This document shows positions 9,597-18,849 of a DNA stretch of 64,000 nucleotides, piece by piece. Below the pieces are notes generated by a model, which was not told the DNA's origin, did no database searches, and saw only the letters and a list, made by a program, of their open reading frames with translations. This stretch comes from Morganella morganii H1r (GTDB lineage Bacteria; Pseudomonadota; Gammaproteobacteria; Enterobacterales; Enterobacteriaceae): contig NZ_AYMP01000026.1 in the NCBI RefSeq assembly GCF_000633515.1, positions 1 to 64,000 on the forward strand, written 5' to 3'. Position numbers and translations under genes: made by a program. Every line of letters begins with the position of its first letter. Within the stretch, counting starts at the first letter, position 1.

Positions 9597-10103
9597 ATGT
9601 TAAAGCCGGATATGGTTGACCAACTGAATGCCCAGCTGAATCTCGAATTTTATTCCTCAAATTTATATTTACAGATGAGCGCATGGTGTGCTGATAAAGG
9701 CTACGAAGGTGCTGCCGCATTTTTAAAAGCACATGCTGCGGAAGAAATGGAGCATATGCAGCGCCTGTTTAATTATCTCAGCGATACCGGGGCAATGCCG
9801 CTGCTGGGGGCCATTGATGCACCACCGACTGAATTCGGTTCAGTGAGTGAGGTTTTCACTCTGACGCTGGAACATGAAAAATTAATTACTGATGAAATTA
9901 ATAAACTGGTGCATGCCGCGCTGACCTCACAGGATTACTCCACTTTTAACTTCCTGCAGTGGTATGTGGCTGAACAGCACGAAGAAGAAAAACTGTTTAA
10001 ATCTGTCCTCGATAAATTTGCGATGGTGGGTGACAGTGGTAAATCGATGTTCCTGCTGGATAAAGATCTGGGCCGTATGGCAAGTGAACCATCAGCAAGC
10101 TAA
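9597..10103 (+). CDS. ftnA: Non-haem ferritin FtnA
   Basis: Iron storage protein expected to form 24-mer shells. 168 residues. It carries the ferroxidase ligands of the bacterial ferritin family: Glu in [13 protein letters not shown], Glu and His in [11 protein letters not shown], Glu in [12 protein letters not shown] and Glu-Gln in [10 protein letters not shown]. It has an AGGAG ribosome site. It lies divergent from holE across a 237-bp promoter region in which no clear Fur box was seen. Confidence 0.95.
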   Translation: MLKPDMVDQLNAQLNLEFYSSNLYLQMSAWCADKGYEGAAAFLKAHAAEEMEHMQRLFNYLSDTGAMPLLGAIDAPPTEFGSVSEVFTLTLEHEKLITDEINKLVHAALTSQDYSTFNFLQWYVAEQHEEEKLFKSVLDKFAMVGDSGKSMFLLDKDLGRMASEPSAS

Positions 10104-10294
10104 TCATTTTTAACAGCACTGTTATTTATAATATAGCCACACAATTATCATAATAGACTGATATTTGTGTGGTTTTTATTTGTGTTATCGATCACAAAAA
10201 ACACTCTCCGGCCTGTGAAGGTTTCCGCAATGCCCCCGGTTGCGTTAGTATGTCCCGCATAATTACATCACCTGCAAAAATGAGGCATACCATT

Positions 10295-10678
10295 ATGTTA
10301 ACCAACCTGACCGCGCACTGGCGCAAATTATCTGCTGTTGTTGTTTTATTTGTCGGTTTATCCGGCCAGCAGGCATTCGCTCACGCTCATGTCAAAACCC
10401 AGGTTCCGGCGGCAGATACCGCAGTGACCGGTTCACCGGAAAATATCTCTCTGGATTTTTCAGAAGGGATTGAACTGAAATTCAGTAAAATCAGTGTGAA
10501 AGATGCACAGAATAAACCGGTTGCTGCCGGAAAACCGGAACTGGCGGAAGGGAATGATACCCGTCTGATCCTGCCGCTGACAGAAACCCTGCCGGCCGGT
10601 ATCTATCACGTTGAATGGAAAGTGGTTTCTGTTGACGGGCACAAAACCAACGGTGACTATCAGTTTACGGTGAAATAA
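10295..10678 (+). CDS. yobA: CopC-domain periplasmic protein YobA
   Basis: Periplasmic copper-binding protein of the CopC family, 127 residues from the ATG with GAGG nine bases upstream. An upstream in-frame extension lacks a signal peptide, so it is not used. The signal peptide ends QQAFA-HAHV; the mature N-terminal His and later residues such as DGHKTNGDYQFTV are typical copper-site features. It is first in the yobA-yebZ-yebY set, 7 nt before yebZ, which points to copper delivery or tolerance. Confidence 0.92.
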   Translation: MLTNLTAHWRKLSAVVVLFVGLSGQQAFAHAHVKTQVPAADTAVTGSPENISLDFSEGIELKFSKISVKDAQNKPVAAGKPELAEGNDTRLILPLTETLPAGIYHVEWKVVSVDGHKTNGDYQFTVK

Positions 10679-10685
10679 GCCGGGT

Positions 10686-11585
10686 ATGGAACTGACACCG
10701 GAAGCACTGCTGATTATCTGCCGCTTCATTCATTTTACGGCCGTAATGCTCCTTGCGGGCTGCGGCCTGTTTACTGTTCTGCTGTCCGGTAACCGGGCGG
10801 CACTGCTGCTGCGGGCCCGTCTGCGTTATACCGCCCGCAGTGCAGCCGTGTTTACCGTCCTGACAACGTTCCTCTGGCTGCTGTTACAGGCGGCACTGAT
10901 GGGGGACGGCTGGGCGGATATGCAGGACCCGGAGATTATCCTCGCGGTACTCTCCACCTCCTTCGGTGAAATCTGGCGCTGGCAGCTGGTGCTTGCCGTG
11001 ATTCTCTGCGGCGGATTGCTGCTGTCGTCCGGCCGGATGCAAAGCAGTCTGTTTCTGATCTGTGCCGCAGCGATGCTGGCGCTGCATGCTTTTACCGGTC
11101 ACGGCATGTTGTACAGCGGCTGGACAGGGTGGCTCTATCAGCTTAATCAGGTTGTTCATCTGCTCAGTGCTGCTTACTGGTTCGGCGGGTTGTGGCCGTT
11201 CCTGGTCTGCCTGCTTATATTGTTACGGCGTGATACCCTCGCAGAGGGGCTGCCGAAAGACGTGATGGCAACCCTGATCCGTTTTTCAAACCTGGGGCAT
11301 CTTGCCGTCTTTCTGGTACTGGCTACCGGTCTTATCAGCACTATGCTGCTGTTGCCGGACTGGCCGCAGTGGAGCGGCAGTGATTATCAGGCACTGTTAT
11401 GGCTGAAAACCGGGCTGGTGCTGACGATGCTGCTGCTGGCGGTGATAAACCGCTATGCAGTGGTACCGAAAATCGCACAATCGGGCCGCTTCCGCCTGTT
11501 GATGATTAACAGCTGGGTTGAGATAATTCTCGGCACACTGGCCATTTTAATGGTGGCGATTTTTGCAACTTATCAGCCTGCATAA
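10686..11585 (+). CDS. yebZ: CopD-family copper transport protein YebZ
   Basis: Eight-helix inner-membrane protein of the CopD/PcoD family, 299 residues (E. coli YebZ 290). Conserved helices contain RFIHFTAVMLLAGCG near the N-terminus, HAFTGHG, and HLLSAAYWFGGLWP in the centre, whose histidines fit metal handling. It is translated just after yobA, and the partnership CopC-CopD implies copper passage to or across the inner membrane. Confidence 0.92.
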   Translation: MELTPEALLIICRFIHFTAVMLLAGCGLFTVLLSGNRAALLLRARLRYTARSAAVFTVLTTFLWLLLQAALMGDGWADMQDPEIILAVLSTSFGEIWRWQLVLAVILCGGLLLSSGRMQSSLFLICAAAMLALHAFTGHGMLYSGWTGWLYQLNQVVHLLSAAYWFGGLWPFLVCLLILLRRDTLAEGLPKDVMATLIRFSNLGHLAVFLVLATGLISTMLLLPDWPQWSGSDYQALLWLKTGLVLTMLLLAVINRYAVVPKIAQSGRFRLLMINSWVEIILGTLAILMVAIFATYQPA

Positions 11586-11615
11586 CGCCGGGCGGGCTGA
11601 CAACCGGGACACACT

Positions 11616-11954
11616 ATGAAGAAAGCTCTGGCATTGATTCCTCTTTTACTGGCGGGTGCGGCACAGGCTGCGCCGCTGAAAACCATCAGCAAATTTGAAT
11701 TTGGTGAAAAGTGGCCGTTTACCCGGGAGGAAGTGATGATCAACTGCCGGGACGGAAATGCACTGTGGGTGATTAATCCGTCCACACTGATGTCGTATCC
11801 GCTGAATGATGTGGCGGCGCAACAGGCAAAAGAACAGAAAATAAAGGTGACTGATCTCTCAGTTATCACATTAAAACAAACCGGAGACGCGGAAAAAGGC
11901 ATGGATCTCACCCCGGTTATTGAGGCCGCCGGTGCGCTGTGTGGTGATAAATAA
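11616..11954 (+). CDS. yebY: DUF2511 periplasmic protein YebY
   Basis: 112 residues with a clear signal peptide (cleavage after AQA). Family segments are WPFTREEVMINCRDGNALWV and DLTPVIEAAGALC, with two cysteines likely bridged. It is the last gene of the yobA-yebZ-yebY operon, 30 nt after yebZ. Exact function is unknown; the context suggests copper. Confidence 0.9.
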   Translation: MKKALALIPLLLAGAAQAAPLKTISKFEFGEKWPFTREEVMINCRDGNALWVINPSTLMSYPLNDVAAQQAKEQKIKVTDLSVITLKQTGDAEKGMDLTPVIEAAGALCGDK

Positions 11955-12098
11955 CACATATTAATTATGAAATTTAACGATTAATATTCGGTTATTAATT
12001 AACCAACTGAAATATAAGCCATTTAAATCAGATATATGTTAACGATTTGATAAATAAATATTTTGCATATGTAACCAAGCCGACTAATCTTAATCATG

Positions 12099-12196
12099 TA
12101 GGTTGTACGATATTTTCAATGGCAATTTTAGCGCACGGCTCGCTATGAGCCTTTTTCCCTGGACCGGATAGAGGACTTTATCCGGTCTCTTTTTTA
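12099..12196 (+). ncRNA. sdsR: Hfq-dependent small RNA SdsR (RyeB)
   Basis: The stretch TTTTAGCGCACGGCTC, the following GCTC/GAGC hairpin, CCCTGGACCG and the terminal stem GACCGGATA/TATCCGGTC with TCTTTTTT match E. coli SdsR in order and spacing. SdsR is a sigma-S-dependent RNA of about 100 nt that represses outer-membrane and other mRNAs. CTAATCTTAA at 12084-12093 resembles a sigma-S -10 element and sets the 5' end near 12099. It lies beside yebY as in E. coli, but pphA and the antisense RNA locus partner are not present. Confidence 0.93.
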
Positions 12197-12331
12197 TCCC
12201 CGCCGTTTTTTCCCTCATTTTCACGAAAAATGCGCAAGGATTTGTAATAATCCTATAGGGCAGCCCCGTTATTTGATATAAATTAAACATTACTTTAACC
12301 GGATGATTAACCCGTAACTGTAGTGTGACAC

Positions 12332-12829
12332 ATGAATAAACTCGCGTTTTATCAGGATTTAACCCGCCGTTTAACATCGCTTATCAGTGATGAGAAAGAT
12401 GTCATCGCGACACTGTCTAATGTCAGTGCCGTCCTTTTTGACGAGCTGGAACAGATAAACTGGGCCGGATTTTACCTTCTTCAGGGGGATACCCTCGTAC
12501 TGGGGCCATTCCAGGGAAAAGTGGCCTGTGTCCGTATTCCGGTTGGCCGTGGTGTCTGCGGAACTGCGGTTGCTCAGGGGCAGGTTATCCGTGTGGATGA
12601 TGTGCATGATTTTGCCGGGCATATTGCCTGTGATTCGGCCAGTAACTCAGAAATTGTGTTGCCGCTTATCGTAAATGGTCAGATTATCGGCGTGCTGGAT
12701 ATCGACAGCCCGGTTTTTAATCGTTTTGATAATAATGATGAAATTGGTCTTAAAGCCTTGAATGACGCGCTCTGCGTACATCTGGCAACGTGCTTTATGC
12801 CGAAATATCGTGAAATGATCGCAAGTTAG
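12332..12829 (+). CDS. msrC: Free methionine-(R)-sulfoxide reductase
   Basis: GAF-domain enzyme (YebR/MsrC) that reduces free Met-R-sulfoxide. 165 residues, the same as E. coli. Catalytic and resolving cysteines are seen in GKVACVRIPVGRGVCGTAV and GHIACDSASNSE; the fold signature NWAGFYLL is near residue 45. It is monocistronic upstream of proQ, as in E. coli. Confidence 0.95.
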   Translation: MNKLAFYQDLTRRLTSLISDEKDVIATLSNVSAVLFDELEQINWAGFYLLQGDTLVLGPFQGKVACVRIPVGRGVCGTAVAQGQVIRVDDVHDFAGHIACDSASNSEIVLPLIVNGQIIGVLDIDSPVFNRFDNNDEIGLKALNDALCVHLATCFMPKYREMIAS

Positions 12830-12924
12830 GCCTCCGGGAGCATAGCATTTGTCTGTAACACTATTATAATGACGCCTGTTCATGCCTGCTGGTTGGCAAA
12901 GCACCGTTGTAATCAGGAAAATTC

Positions 12925-13617
12925 ATGGAAAATCAACCCAAGTTGAATAGCAGTAAAGAAATTATTTCATTTTTGGCTCAGCGCTTCCCGCAATGCTTTG
13001 TGGCAGAAGGCGAGGCCCGTCCGCTGAAAATCGGCATCTTCCGCGATATCGTCAGTCGTATCACTGAAGAAGATGGTATCAGTAAAACACAGTTACGTAC
13101 CGCACTGCGGATGTACACCTCCAGCTGGCGCTATCTGTACGGCGTCAAAGAAGGAGCCAAACGTGTTGATCTGGATGGTAACGATTGCGGCGATCTGGAA
13201 GCGGAACATGTTGAACATGCCCGCACTCAGTTAACGGAAGCGAAAGCCAGAGTCCAGGCGCAGCGTGCGCAGAAACGTGAGCAGGATGGTGAGAAAAAAC
13301 CGCGTCCGGCAGACAAAGCCGCCGCTGACTCCCGCCGCAGCCGTACGGATAAGCCTAAAGCGCCGCGTACCGGTAAAGCTCCGTCGCCGAAATCCGCCGA
13401 TGCACCACGTAAACCACGGGCACCCCGTCCCGAATCTCAGTCTGCACTGACACCAATTACTGACATTCAGGCACTGAAGGTGGGGCAGCAACTGAAGGTG
13501 ACAGTCGGTTCCGGCGTTATGGATGCGCAGGTTCTCGAGATCACAAAAGATGGTGTACGTGTTCAGCTGCCTTCAGGGTTGGCAATGATCGTGCGTGCGG
13601 AACACTTAAAATTCTGA
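12925..13617 (+). CDS. proQ: RNA chaperone ProQ
   Basis: FinO-domain global RNA-binding protein acting on structured sRNAs and mRNA 3' ends. 230 residues (E. coli 232). The N-terminal FinO domain (about 1-120) contains [20 protein letters not shown] and [21 protein letters not shown] basic Lys/Arg/Pro/Ala linker runs about 120-175, and a C-terminal Tudor-like domain ends the protein. It is co-transcribed with prc, 18 nt downstream. Confidence 0.96.
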   Translation: MENQPKLNSSKEIISFLAQRFPQCFVAEGEARPLKIGIFRDIVSRITEEDGISKTQLRTALRMYTSSWRYLYGVKEGAKRVDLDGNDCGDLEAEHVEHARTQLTEAKARVQAQRAQKREQDGEKKPRPADKAAADSRRSRTDKPKAPRTGKAPSPKSADAPRKPRAPRPESQSALTPITDIQALKVGQQLKVTVGSGVMDAQVLEITKDGVRVQLPSGLAMIVRAEHLKF

Positions 13618-13635
13618 TACGGAGTCAACCGAGGC

Positions 13636-15681
13636 ATGAACAAATTTTTACCCCTGGCGTTGCTCATCGGATTCAGTTTAACCGGCAATGCGATGGCAAA
13701 AACCGGCACCACAGCGCTGCCGGATGTCAAAATCAGCCAGCTGCCGGATACTCAGCAGGCACCGGAGCACTCCACGGTCAGTGAGCGTGTGACATCCCGG
13801 TTTCTGCATTCCCATTACCGCCAGTTTCAGCTGGATCCGGAATTTTCAGCGAAAATTCTGGAACGCTATCTGAATCTGCTGGATTACAGCCACAACGTCT
13901 TTTTGGCGTCTGATGTGGCAAAATTCAGCAAAAATAAAGCAGATGTCGGCAATTATCTCCGCAAAGGGGAGTTACAGCCGTTATACGACCTGTTTAATCT
14001 GTCACAAAAACGCCGTTTTGAGCGTTTTCAGTATGCACTGAACCGCCTGAAACAGCCGATGAATTTTGACGGCGACGATGTCATTGACGTGGATCGGAGC
14101 AAAGCACCGTGGCCGCAGACAGAAGCCGAGCTGGATAAATTGTGGGATGCCAAAGTCAAATACGACTGGCTGACCCTGAAACTGTCCGGCAAAGATGATA
14201 ATGAAATCAAAGAAACCCTCACCAAGCGCTATACCTATGCGCTTAAACGTCTGACACAGACGAAAAGTGAGGATGTTTTCCAGCTGATTATGACCGCGTT
14301 TGCCCGTGAGATTGATCCGCACACCAGTTATCTCTCCCCGCGCAATACTGAGCAGTTTAACTCTGAAATGAGCCTGTCTCTGGAAGGCATTGGTGCCGTG
14401 CTGCGGATGGATGATGATTATACCGTGATTAATTCACTGGTCGCCGGCGGCCCTGCGCTGAAAAGCAAGGAACTGGCGGTCGGGGATAAAATTCTGGCCG
14501 TCGGCCAGGCAGGCAAGCCGATGGTGGATGTGGTCGGCTGGCGTCTGGATGATGTGGTATCACAAATCAAGGGTGCCAAAGGCAGCAAAGTCCGCCTGGA
14601 AGTGCTGGGTGATACCAAAGGGGCCAAACCACGCATTGTAACCCTGACCCGTGAGCAGATCCGCTTGGAAGACAGAGCGGTGAAAATGACCATCAAACAG
14701 GTCGGTGACCAGAAAGTCGCGGTGCTCAATATTCCGGGCTTCTATGTGGGTCTGACCAATGACACCAAAACGCAGTTGCAGAAACTGGCAAAAGAGAAAG
14801 TGGATGCGGTGATTATCGACCTGCGCGGAAACGGCGGCGGAGCCCTGACAGAAGCGGTGGATTTGTCCGGCCTGTTTATCTCCAGTGGTCCGGTGGTGCA
14901 GGTGCGGGATAACAACGGCCGTGTCCGTGAAGATGCGGACAGCGATGATGTCATCTACTACAAAGGTCCGCTGGTGGTGATGGTTGACCGCCTGAGCGCA
15001 TCCGCGTCTGAGATTTTCGCTGCCGCAATGCAGGATTACGGCCGTGCGCTGATTGTCGGTGAGCCGACCTTCGGTAAAGGTACCGTGCAGCAGCACCGCC
15101 CGGTCAGCCGTATTTACGACCAGATGCTGCGCCCTGAATGGCCGGATCTGGGCTCTGTGCAATATACTATCCAGAAATTTTACCGTATTAACGGCGGCAG
15201 TACCCAGCGCAAAGGGGTAACGCCGGATATTATTATGCCGACCGGCTTTGATAACGACGATATCGGTGAAAGTTTCGAGGATAACGCGCTGCCGTGGGAC
15301 AGCATTGCCCCGGCGAAGTATTCACAGACGGATATTATCCGTAAAGCGGTACCTGAACTGGCACAGAAATATCAGGAACGTTCAAAAAATGATCCGGAAT
15401 TCGCGTATATTTACGAAGATCTGGCACGGTTTAAAGCCAATAAACCGACACAGTATATTATTTCCCTGAATTACGCGAAGCGTGATAAGGAAGATAAAGA
15501 ACTGGAAGGGATCAGGCTGAAACGGATTAATGAACGTTATGCCCGTGAAGGTAAGAAACCGCTGGCTAATCTCGAGGCACTGCCGAAAGATTATGAAGGG
15601 CCCGATGCGTATCTTGATGAAACTGCTAAGATTGCCGCCGATCTGGCAAAAGTGCCGGATATCGCAAATAGCGCGCAGTGA
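13636..15681 (+). CDS. prc: Tail-specific carboxy-terminal protease Prc
   Basis: Periplasmic PDZ-serine protease that trims or degrades envelope proteins such as peptidoglycan endopeptidases. 681 residues (E. coli 682). Signal peptide to about residue 22 (NAMA), PDZ domain about 240-330 (SLSLEGIGAVLRMDDDYTVI). The Ser-Lys dyad lies in DRLSASASEIFAAAM and GEPTFGKGTVQQ. It is the second gene of proQ-prc. htpX, which follows prc in E. coli, is absent here. Confidence 0.96.
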   Translation: MNKFLPLALLIGFSLTGNAMAKTGTTALPDVKISQLPDTQQAPEHSTVSERVTSRFLHSHYRQFQLDPEFSAKILERYLNLLDYSHNVFLASDVAKFSKNKADVGNYLRKGELQPLYDLFNLSQKRRFERFQYALNRLKQPMNFDGDDVIDVDRSKAPWPQTEAELDKLWDAKVKYDWLTLKLSGKDDNEIKETLTKRYTYALKRLTQTKSEDVFQLIMTAFAREIDPHTSYLSPRNTEQFNSEMSLSLEGIGAVLRMDDDYTVINSLVAGGPALKSKELAVGDKILAVGQAGKPMVDVVGWRLDDVVSQIKGAKGSKVRLEVLGDTKGAKPRIVTLTREQIRLEDRAVKMTIKQVGDQKVAVLNIPGFYVGLTNDTKTQLQKLAKEKVDAVIIDLRGNGGGALTEAVDLSGLFISSGPVVQVRDNNGRVREDADSDDVIYYKGPLVVMVDRLSASASEIFAAAMQDYGRALIVGEPTFGKGTVQQHRPVSRIYDQMLRPEWPDLGSVQYTIQKFYRINGGSTQRKGVTPDIIMPTGFDNDDIGESFEDNALPWDSIAPAKYSQTDIIRKAVPELAQKYQERSKNDPEFAYIYEDLARFKANKPTQYIISLNYAKRDKEDKELEGIRLKRINERYAREGKKPLANLEALPKDYEGPDAYLDETAKIAADLAKVPDIANSAQ

Positions 15682-15707
15682 CCGGTTATTTTTCGGAATA
15701 ACATTAA

Positions 15708-15746
15708 TAAAAAAATCGACAGCATTCAGGCTGTCGATTTTTTTTG
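15708..15746. terminator. Bidirectional terminator after prc
   Basis: AAATCGACAG and its inverted copy, flanked by AAAAAA on one side and TTTTTTTT on the other. It can end prc on the plus strand and the short minus-strand gene at 15790-15876. Confidence 0.85.
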
Positions 15747-15789
15747 TGCCGCATAAACACAGCGGCACCGGCAATTTGTCGCGTATTAA

Positions 15790-15876
15790 TTAAAAGAAAC
15801 GCGGTACAGAAATTGTCATAACTGCAGTGGTAATACGATCGAAAGTTGTTTTTGTGGATTTAATTAATTTAGCCAT
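15790..15876 (-). CDS. Putative 28-residue basic small protein
   Basis: A short frame starts ATG seven bases after GGAGG, one of the better ribosome sites in the window. The peptide begins MAKLIKSTKTTFDRITTAVM and ends SVPRFF. It alternates Lys/Arg with hydrophobic residues and could form an amphipathic helix. A TTGACT element about 75 bp upstream and the shared terminator downstream fit a small dedicated transcript. I do not recognise the family, and no function is claimed. Confidence 0.5.
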   Translation of the reverse strand: MAKLIKSTKTTFDRITTAVMTISVPRFF

Positions 15877-16121
15877 AACAATTCCTCCATTATTTCTGAA
15901 AATAATGTTCAATACTCAGGTGAACGTGTTTATCTGTTAATCTAAAATGGTACAGTCAATGTGCTGTATCGATGGGATGTACTTTACTCATTAGTGTGAG
16001 TTCAATCAAGTTTTCACTCAAAAGAAGTTGAGCATAATAAAATCAATTTTAACTCATAAAATAGACAGTTTCGTAAAGAAAACGGTACATCTGCCGGTGA
16101 TGTACGGAGAACAAAGGAATA

Positions 16122-16640
16122 TTGATGATATTTCGTACACAATTCAGCACAATACTGGGTGAAATGTCGGCAGCGGCAACAGAGCAGGGTGTTTGTTTTC
16201 TGGAATTTACGGAAGACAACCGCCGCGAAGATACCTTACAGCGGGTCTCTGCACGGCTGAACATGCCGGTAACAGACGGAAATCATCCTCATCTGGCACT
16301 GCTGGAGTCACAATTGCAGGACTATTTTGCCGGTAAACTGACAGAATTTACGGTTCCGCTGGTGCTGCCGGGAACATCTTTTCAGCAAAAAGTCTGGGAT
16401 GCTTTGCTGTCCGTGCCGTTTGGCTGTACGGTTACTTACAGTATGCTGGCTGAGTTGTTATCCAGCCCGCGTGCTGTCCGGGCTGTCGGGCGGGCAAACG
16501 GCATGAATCCGGTTTCCGTGCTGGTGCCGTGTCACCGTGTTACCAGTAAAAATGGTGAACTGACCGGCTATGCCGGCGGGATGGACCGCAAAGCCTGGTT
16601 ACTGGCTCATGAAAAACAGGTTAAAGGAGCAGCAATATGA
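16122..16640 (+). CDS. ogt: Methylated-DNA-[protein]-cysteine S-methyltransferase
   Basis: Suicide repair protein that moves the methyl group of O6-methylguanine to its own cysteine. 172 residues. The C-terminal domain has FQQKVWDALLSVPFGCTVTY, AVRAVGRANGMNP, the active site VLVPCHRV and GYAGGMDRKAWLL. It lacks the Ada N-terminal metal domain, so it is Ogt-like or a stand-alone Ada C-terminal homologue; the symbol is by similarity. It overlaps the next gene (ATGA). Confidence 0.85.
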   Translation: MMIFRTQFSTILGEMSAAATEQGVCFLEFTEDNRREDTLQRVSARLNMPVTDGNHPHLALLESQLQDYFAGKLTEFTVPLVLPGTSFQQKVWDALLSVPFGCTVTYSMLAELLSSPRAVRAVGRANGMNPVSVLVPCHRVTSKNGELTGYAGGMDRKAWLLAHEKQVKGAAI

Positions 16641-16990
16641 TTTTCTGCAAACGGGTTTATGATGAGATCGCGGAGAGTGATGGTTACCGGGTACTGGTTG
16701 ACCGGCTGTGGCCGCGCGGAATTAAAAAAACCGATCTGAATTACGATGAATGGAATAAGGATGTTGCGCCGGATACAGAATTACGCAAGTGGTTCCATGC
16801 CAACAGTGATCAGTTTGCGGAGTTTGAACGGCGTTACCGTGCAGAGCTGGAGAGCAGGCCGCAAAGCTGGCAACCGCTGGTGGCCAGAGCGGTACAGGGT
16901 AATCTGACACTGTTGTTTGCGGCAAAAGATAAAGAACATAACCAGGCAAAAGTGCTGAAGGCATTTCTGGAAGAAAAGAATAAAACGTGA
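16637..16990 (+). CDS. yeaO: DUF488 protein YeaO
   Basis: 117-residue soluble protein of the DUF488 family (E. coli YeaO 115). Family motifs: RVLVDRLWPRGIKK near the N-terminus, WNKDVAPDTELRKWF and LLFAAKDKEHNQAKVL. No proven activity. The start overlaps the methyltransferase stop by 4 nt, so the two are translationally coupled, an arrangement not found in E. coli. Confidence 0.9.
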   Translation: MIFCKRVYDEIAESDGYRVLVDRLWPRGIKKTDLNYDEWNKDVAPDTELRKWFHANSDQFAEFERRYRAELESRPQSWQPLVARAVQGNLTLLFAAKDKEHNQAKVLKAFLEEKNKT

Positions 16991-17030
16991 AGCTTGTAAG
17001 TCCGGTGTTTGCGCCTGACGGCAACGGCAA

Positions 17031-17100
17031 AACGAAAAGTCGCTGTGAACACATCCGTGTGCGCTCAGGCGCGTCATCCATGACGCGCATGCTTTTCGTT
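17031..17100. repeat. Inverted-repeat element between yeaO and hemB
   Basis: Outer arms AACGAAAAG (17031-17039) and CTTTTCGTT (17092-17100) enclose a 9-bp inner hairpin GCGCGTCAT/ATGACGCGC (17069-17088). The nested palindromes in the gap between convergent genes look like a small dispersed repeat or bidirectional terminator. No second copy was recognised in this window. Confidence 0.45.
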
Positions 17101-17145
17101 GACCTGCCCGTTACCACAGGCTTGTCAGCATGAGCTTTTGTACAA

Positions 17146-18120
17146 TCAGCTCAGGATCTTATTCTCTGCCAGACTCAGGGCGAAATAACTGAAGATTAAA
17201 TCCGCCCCGGCACGTTTGATGGAGCCGAGGGTTTCCAGTGCAACGCGGGTTTCATCAATCGCACCGGCCTGTGCGGCCAGTTTGATCATCGCGTATTCGC
17301 CGCTCACCTGATAGGCCGCCAGCGGCAGATTTGAACGTTCACGCACATCACGCAGAATATCCAGATAAGCCCCGGCCGGTTTCACCATCAGCATATCTGC
17401 ACCTTCCTGCTCATCGATCAGGGATTCACGGATGGCTTCACGACGGTTCATCGGATCCATCTGATAGGTTTTGCGGTCGCCTTTCAGGCAGGAACCGGCA
17501 GCATCACGGAACGGGCCGTAAAGGGCAGAGGCGAATTTGGTGGAGTAGGACACAATCCCGGTCTGATGGAACCCGGCGGCATCCAGCGCCAGACGGATAG
17601 CCCGCACCTGACCGTCCTGGGCGGCAGAAGGGGCGATAAAATCAGCACCGGCCTGCGCGGCAACCACCGCCTGTAATCCGAGGTTATGCAGGGTTTCGTC
17701 GTTATCCACCACACCGTCATGCACCACACCGCAGTGCCCGTGGCTGGTGTATTCACAGAAACAGGTATCAGACATCACCACCATCTCAGGCACGGTCTCT
17801 TTGCAGATACGGGACATCCGCGCAACCAGGCCATCTTCCGCCCAGGCATCACTGCCGGTTGCATCCAGGTGATGTGAAACACCGAATGTCATCACGGATT
17901 TAATCCCGGCTTTGGCGATCCGCTCGATTTCATAGGCCAGCCGCTTTTCCGGAATGCGCATAACGCCCGGCATACTGTCGATGGCTTTATAGTCACCGGC
18001 GCCTTCTTCGACAAAAATCGGTAACGCGAGGTCATTGAGGCTTAATGTGGTTTCCCGGAACAGATCACGCATCTGCGGGGTCTGGCGAATTCTTCTGAGA
18101 CGCTGGATGTCATGTTGCAT
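17146..18120 (-). CDS. hemB: Delta-aminolevulinic acid dehydratase
   Basis: Porphobilinogen synthase, joining two 5-aminolevulinate molecules in tetrapyrrole synthesis. 324 residues, equal to E. coli HemB. Schiff-base lysines lie in [19 protein letters not shown] and [13 protein letters not shown]. The zinc cysteines are in [14 protein letters not shown]. Monocistronic, with a promoter in the gap upstream. Confidence 0.96.
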   Translation of the reverse strand: MQHDIQRLRRIRQTPQMRDLFRETTLSLNDLALPIFVEEGAGDYKAIDSMPGVMRIPEKRLAYEIERIAKAGIKSVMTFGVSHHLDATGSDAWAEDGLVARMSRICKETVPEMVVMSDTCFCEYTSHGHCGVVHDGVVDNDETLHNLGLQAVVAAQAGADFIAPSAAQDGQVRAIRLALDAAGFHQTGIVSYSTKFASALYGPFRDAAGSCLKGDRKTYQMDPMNRREAIRESLIDEQEGADMLMVKPAGAYLDILRDVRERSNLPLAAYQVSGEYAMIKLAAQAGAIDETRVALETLGSIKRAGADLIFSYFALSLAENKILS

Positions 18121-18204
18121 AACGACAGTTGCTCCTTATTGCATAAAAAATAATGCGGTCAGTATAAACCTTTCAGAGGAGGATGGGGGTACAGGCAGAA
18201 AAAA

Positions 18205-18228
18205 ATAAGGCTCCGCAGAGGGAGCCTG
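18205..18228 (-). terminator. Minus-strand intrinsic terminator
   Basis: On the minus strand GGCTCCCTCTGCGGAGCC is followed by TTATTTTTTT. It lies downstream of the short frame at 18249-18320 and upstream of the hemB promoter, so it ends a small transcript rather than hemB. Confidence 0.7.
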
Positions 18229-18248
18229 AAAACGATGTGCGTTTATCT

Positions 18249-18320
18249 TCAGAATATAATACGGGCGATTTTATTGAGCTCTGAGATAAAACGTCTGATA
18301 TTTTTTATTGCAGGTAACAT
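18249..18320 (-). CDS. Putative 23-residue amphipathic peptide
   Basis: The frame MLPAIKNIRRFISELNKI ends ARIIF. Hydrophobic residues alternate with Lys/Arg every three to four positions, as in membrane-active helices. A strong terminator follows 20 nt later. The ribosome site (AAGAACG) is weak, which lowers confidence. It could equally be a non-coding transcript. Confidence 0.3.
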   Translation of the reverse strand: MLPAIKNIRRFISELNKIARIIF

Positions 18321-18470
18321 AATTGCGTTCTTGTTTATTGTGTTCTCACAATTCGATGACATAACTTTAGCACTTTGTTGATGAGTGTCAATCTTTCTTA
18401 CAAATTAAATTTAACATTTAAACTAAATTTGATTTGAAATGGCACAGCAAAAAAATGCTCAGTCTGTCCG

Positions 18471-18557
18471 TCACAGACGGTTGCGGTAAAACGTGACCAC
18501 ACAGAAGGACGCGGTGACGTTGTCTAACTCTTTTAAGAAGCAGGCTAAAAATCGCAT
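18471..18557 (-). CDS. Putative 28-residue peptide
   Basis: The frame begins MRFLACFLKELDNVTASFCV and ends VTFYRNRL, with two cysteines. AGGA stands eight bases before the ATG. The GTCTGT/ACAGAC stem spans its stop codon, with a T-run shortly after, so a compact transcript is possible. The family is not recognised. Confidence 0.3.
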   Translation of the reverse strand: MRFLACFLKELDNVTASFCVVTFYRNRL

Positions 18558-18849
18558 AATGAGTGTCCTTATATTGTTGTGATCTGTATCCCAAAATTGC
18601 CCCTTTTTGTGATAACAGTCAATATTTAAAATCCGGAAAAATGATTTTCAGTCAAAACAGGTGTGAAACCCGTGTGTTCACAGATGTTTCCGGTGTTTTA
18701 ACAATGGATTAACGGGATAAAACAGTATTTTATGGTATTTGTTAAATATCCGGATTTATTCACCTGCTTTTTAGCAGCATAACAGGCAGTATGTGAGATA
18801 ACGGAAATTAAAAATTATCTGCACTCTACGTTAAAGACTGAAAAACAGG

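Larger units (their letters stand above)
18121..18849. other. 729-bp gap between hemB and the DUF2339 operon
   Basis: It holds the hemB promoter, a minus-strand terminator (18200-18225), two short minus-strand frames listed separately (18249-18320 and 18471-18557), and the promoter of the DUF2339-DUF3999 operon. It is AT-rich. No larger gene is supported. Confidence 0.5.
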
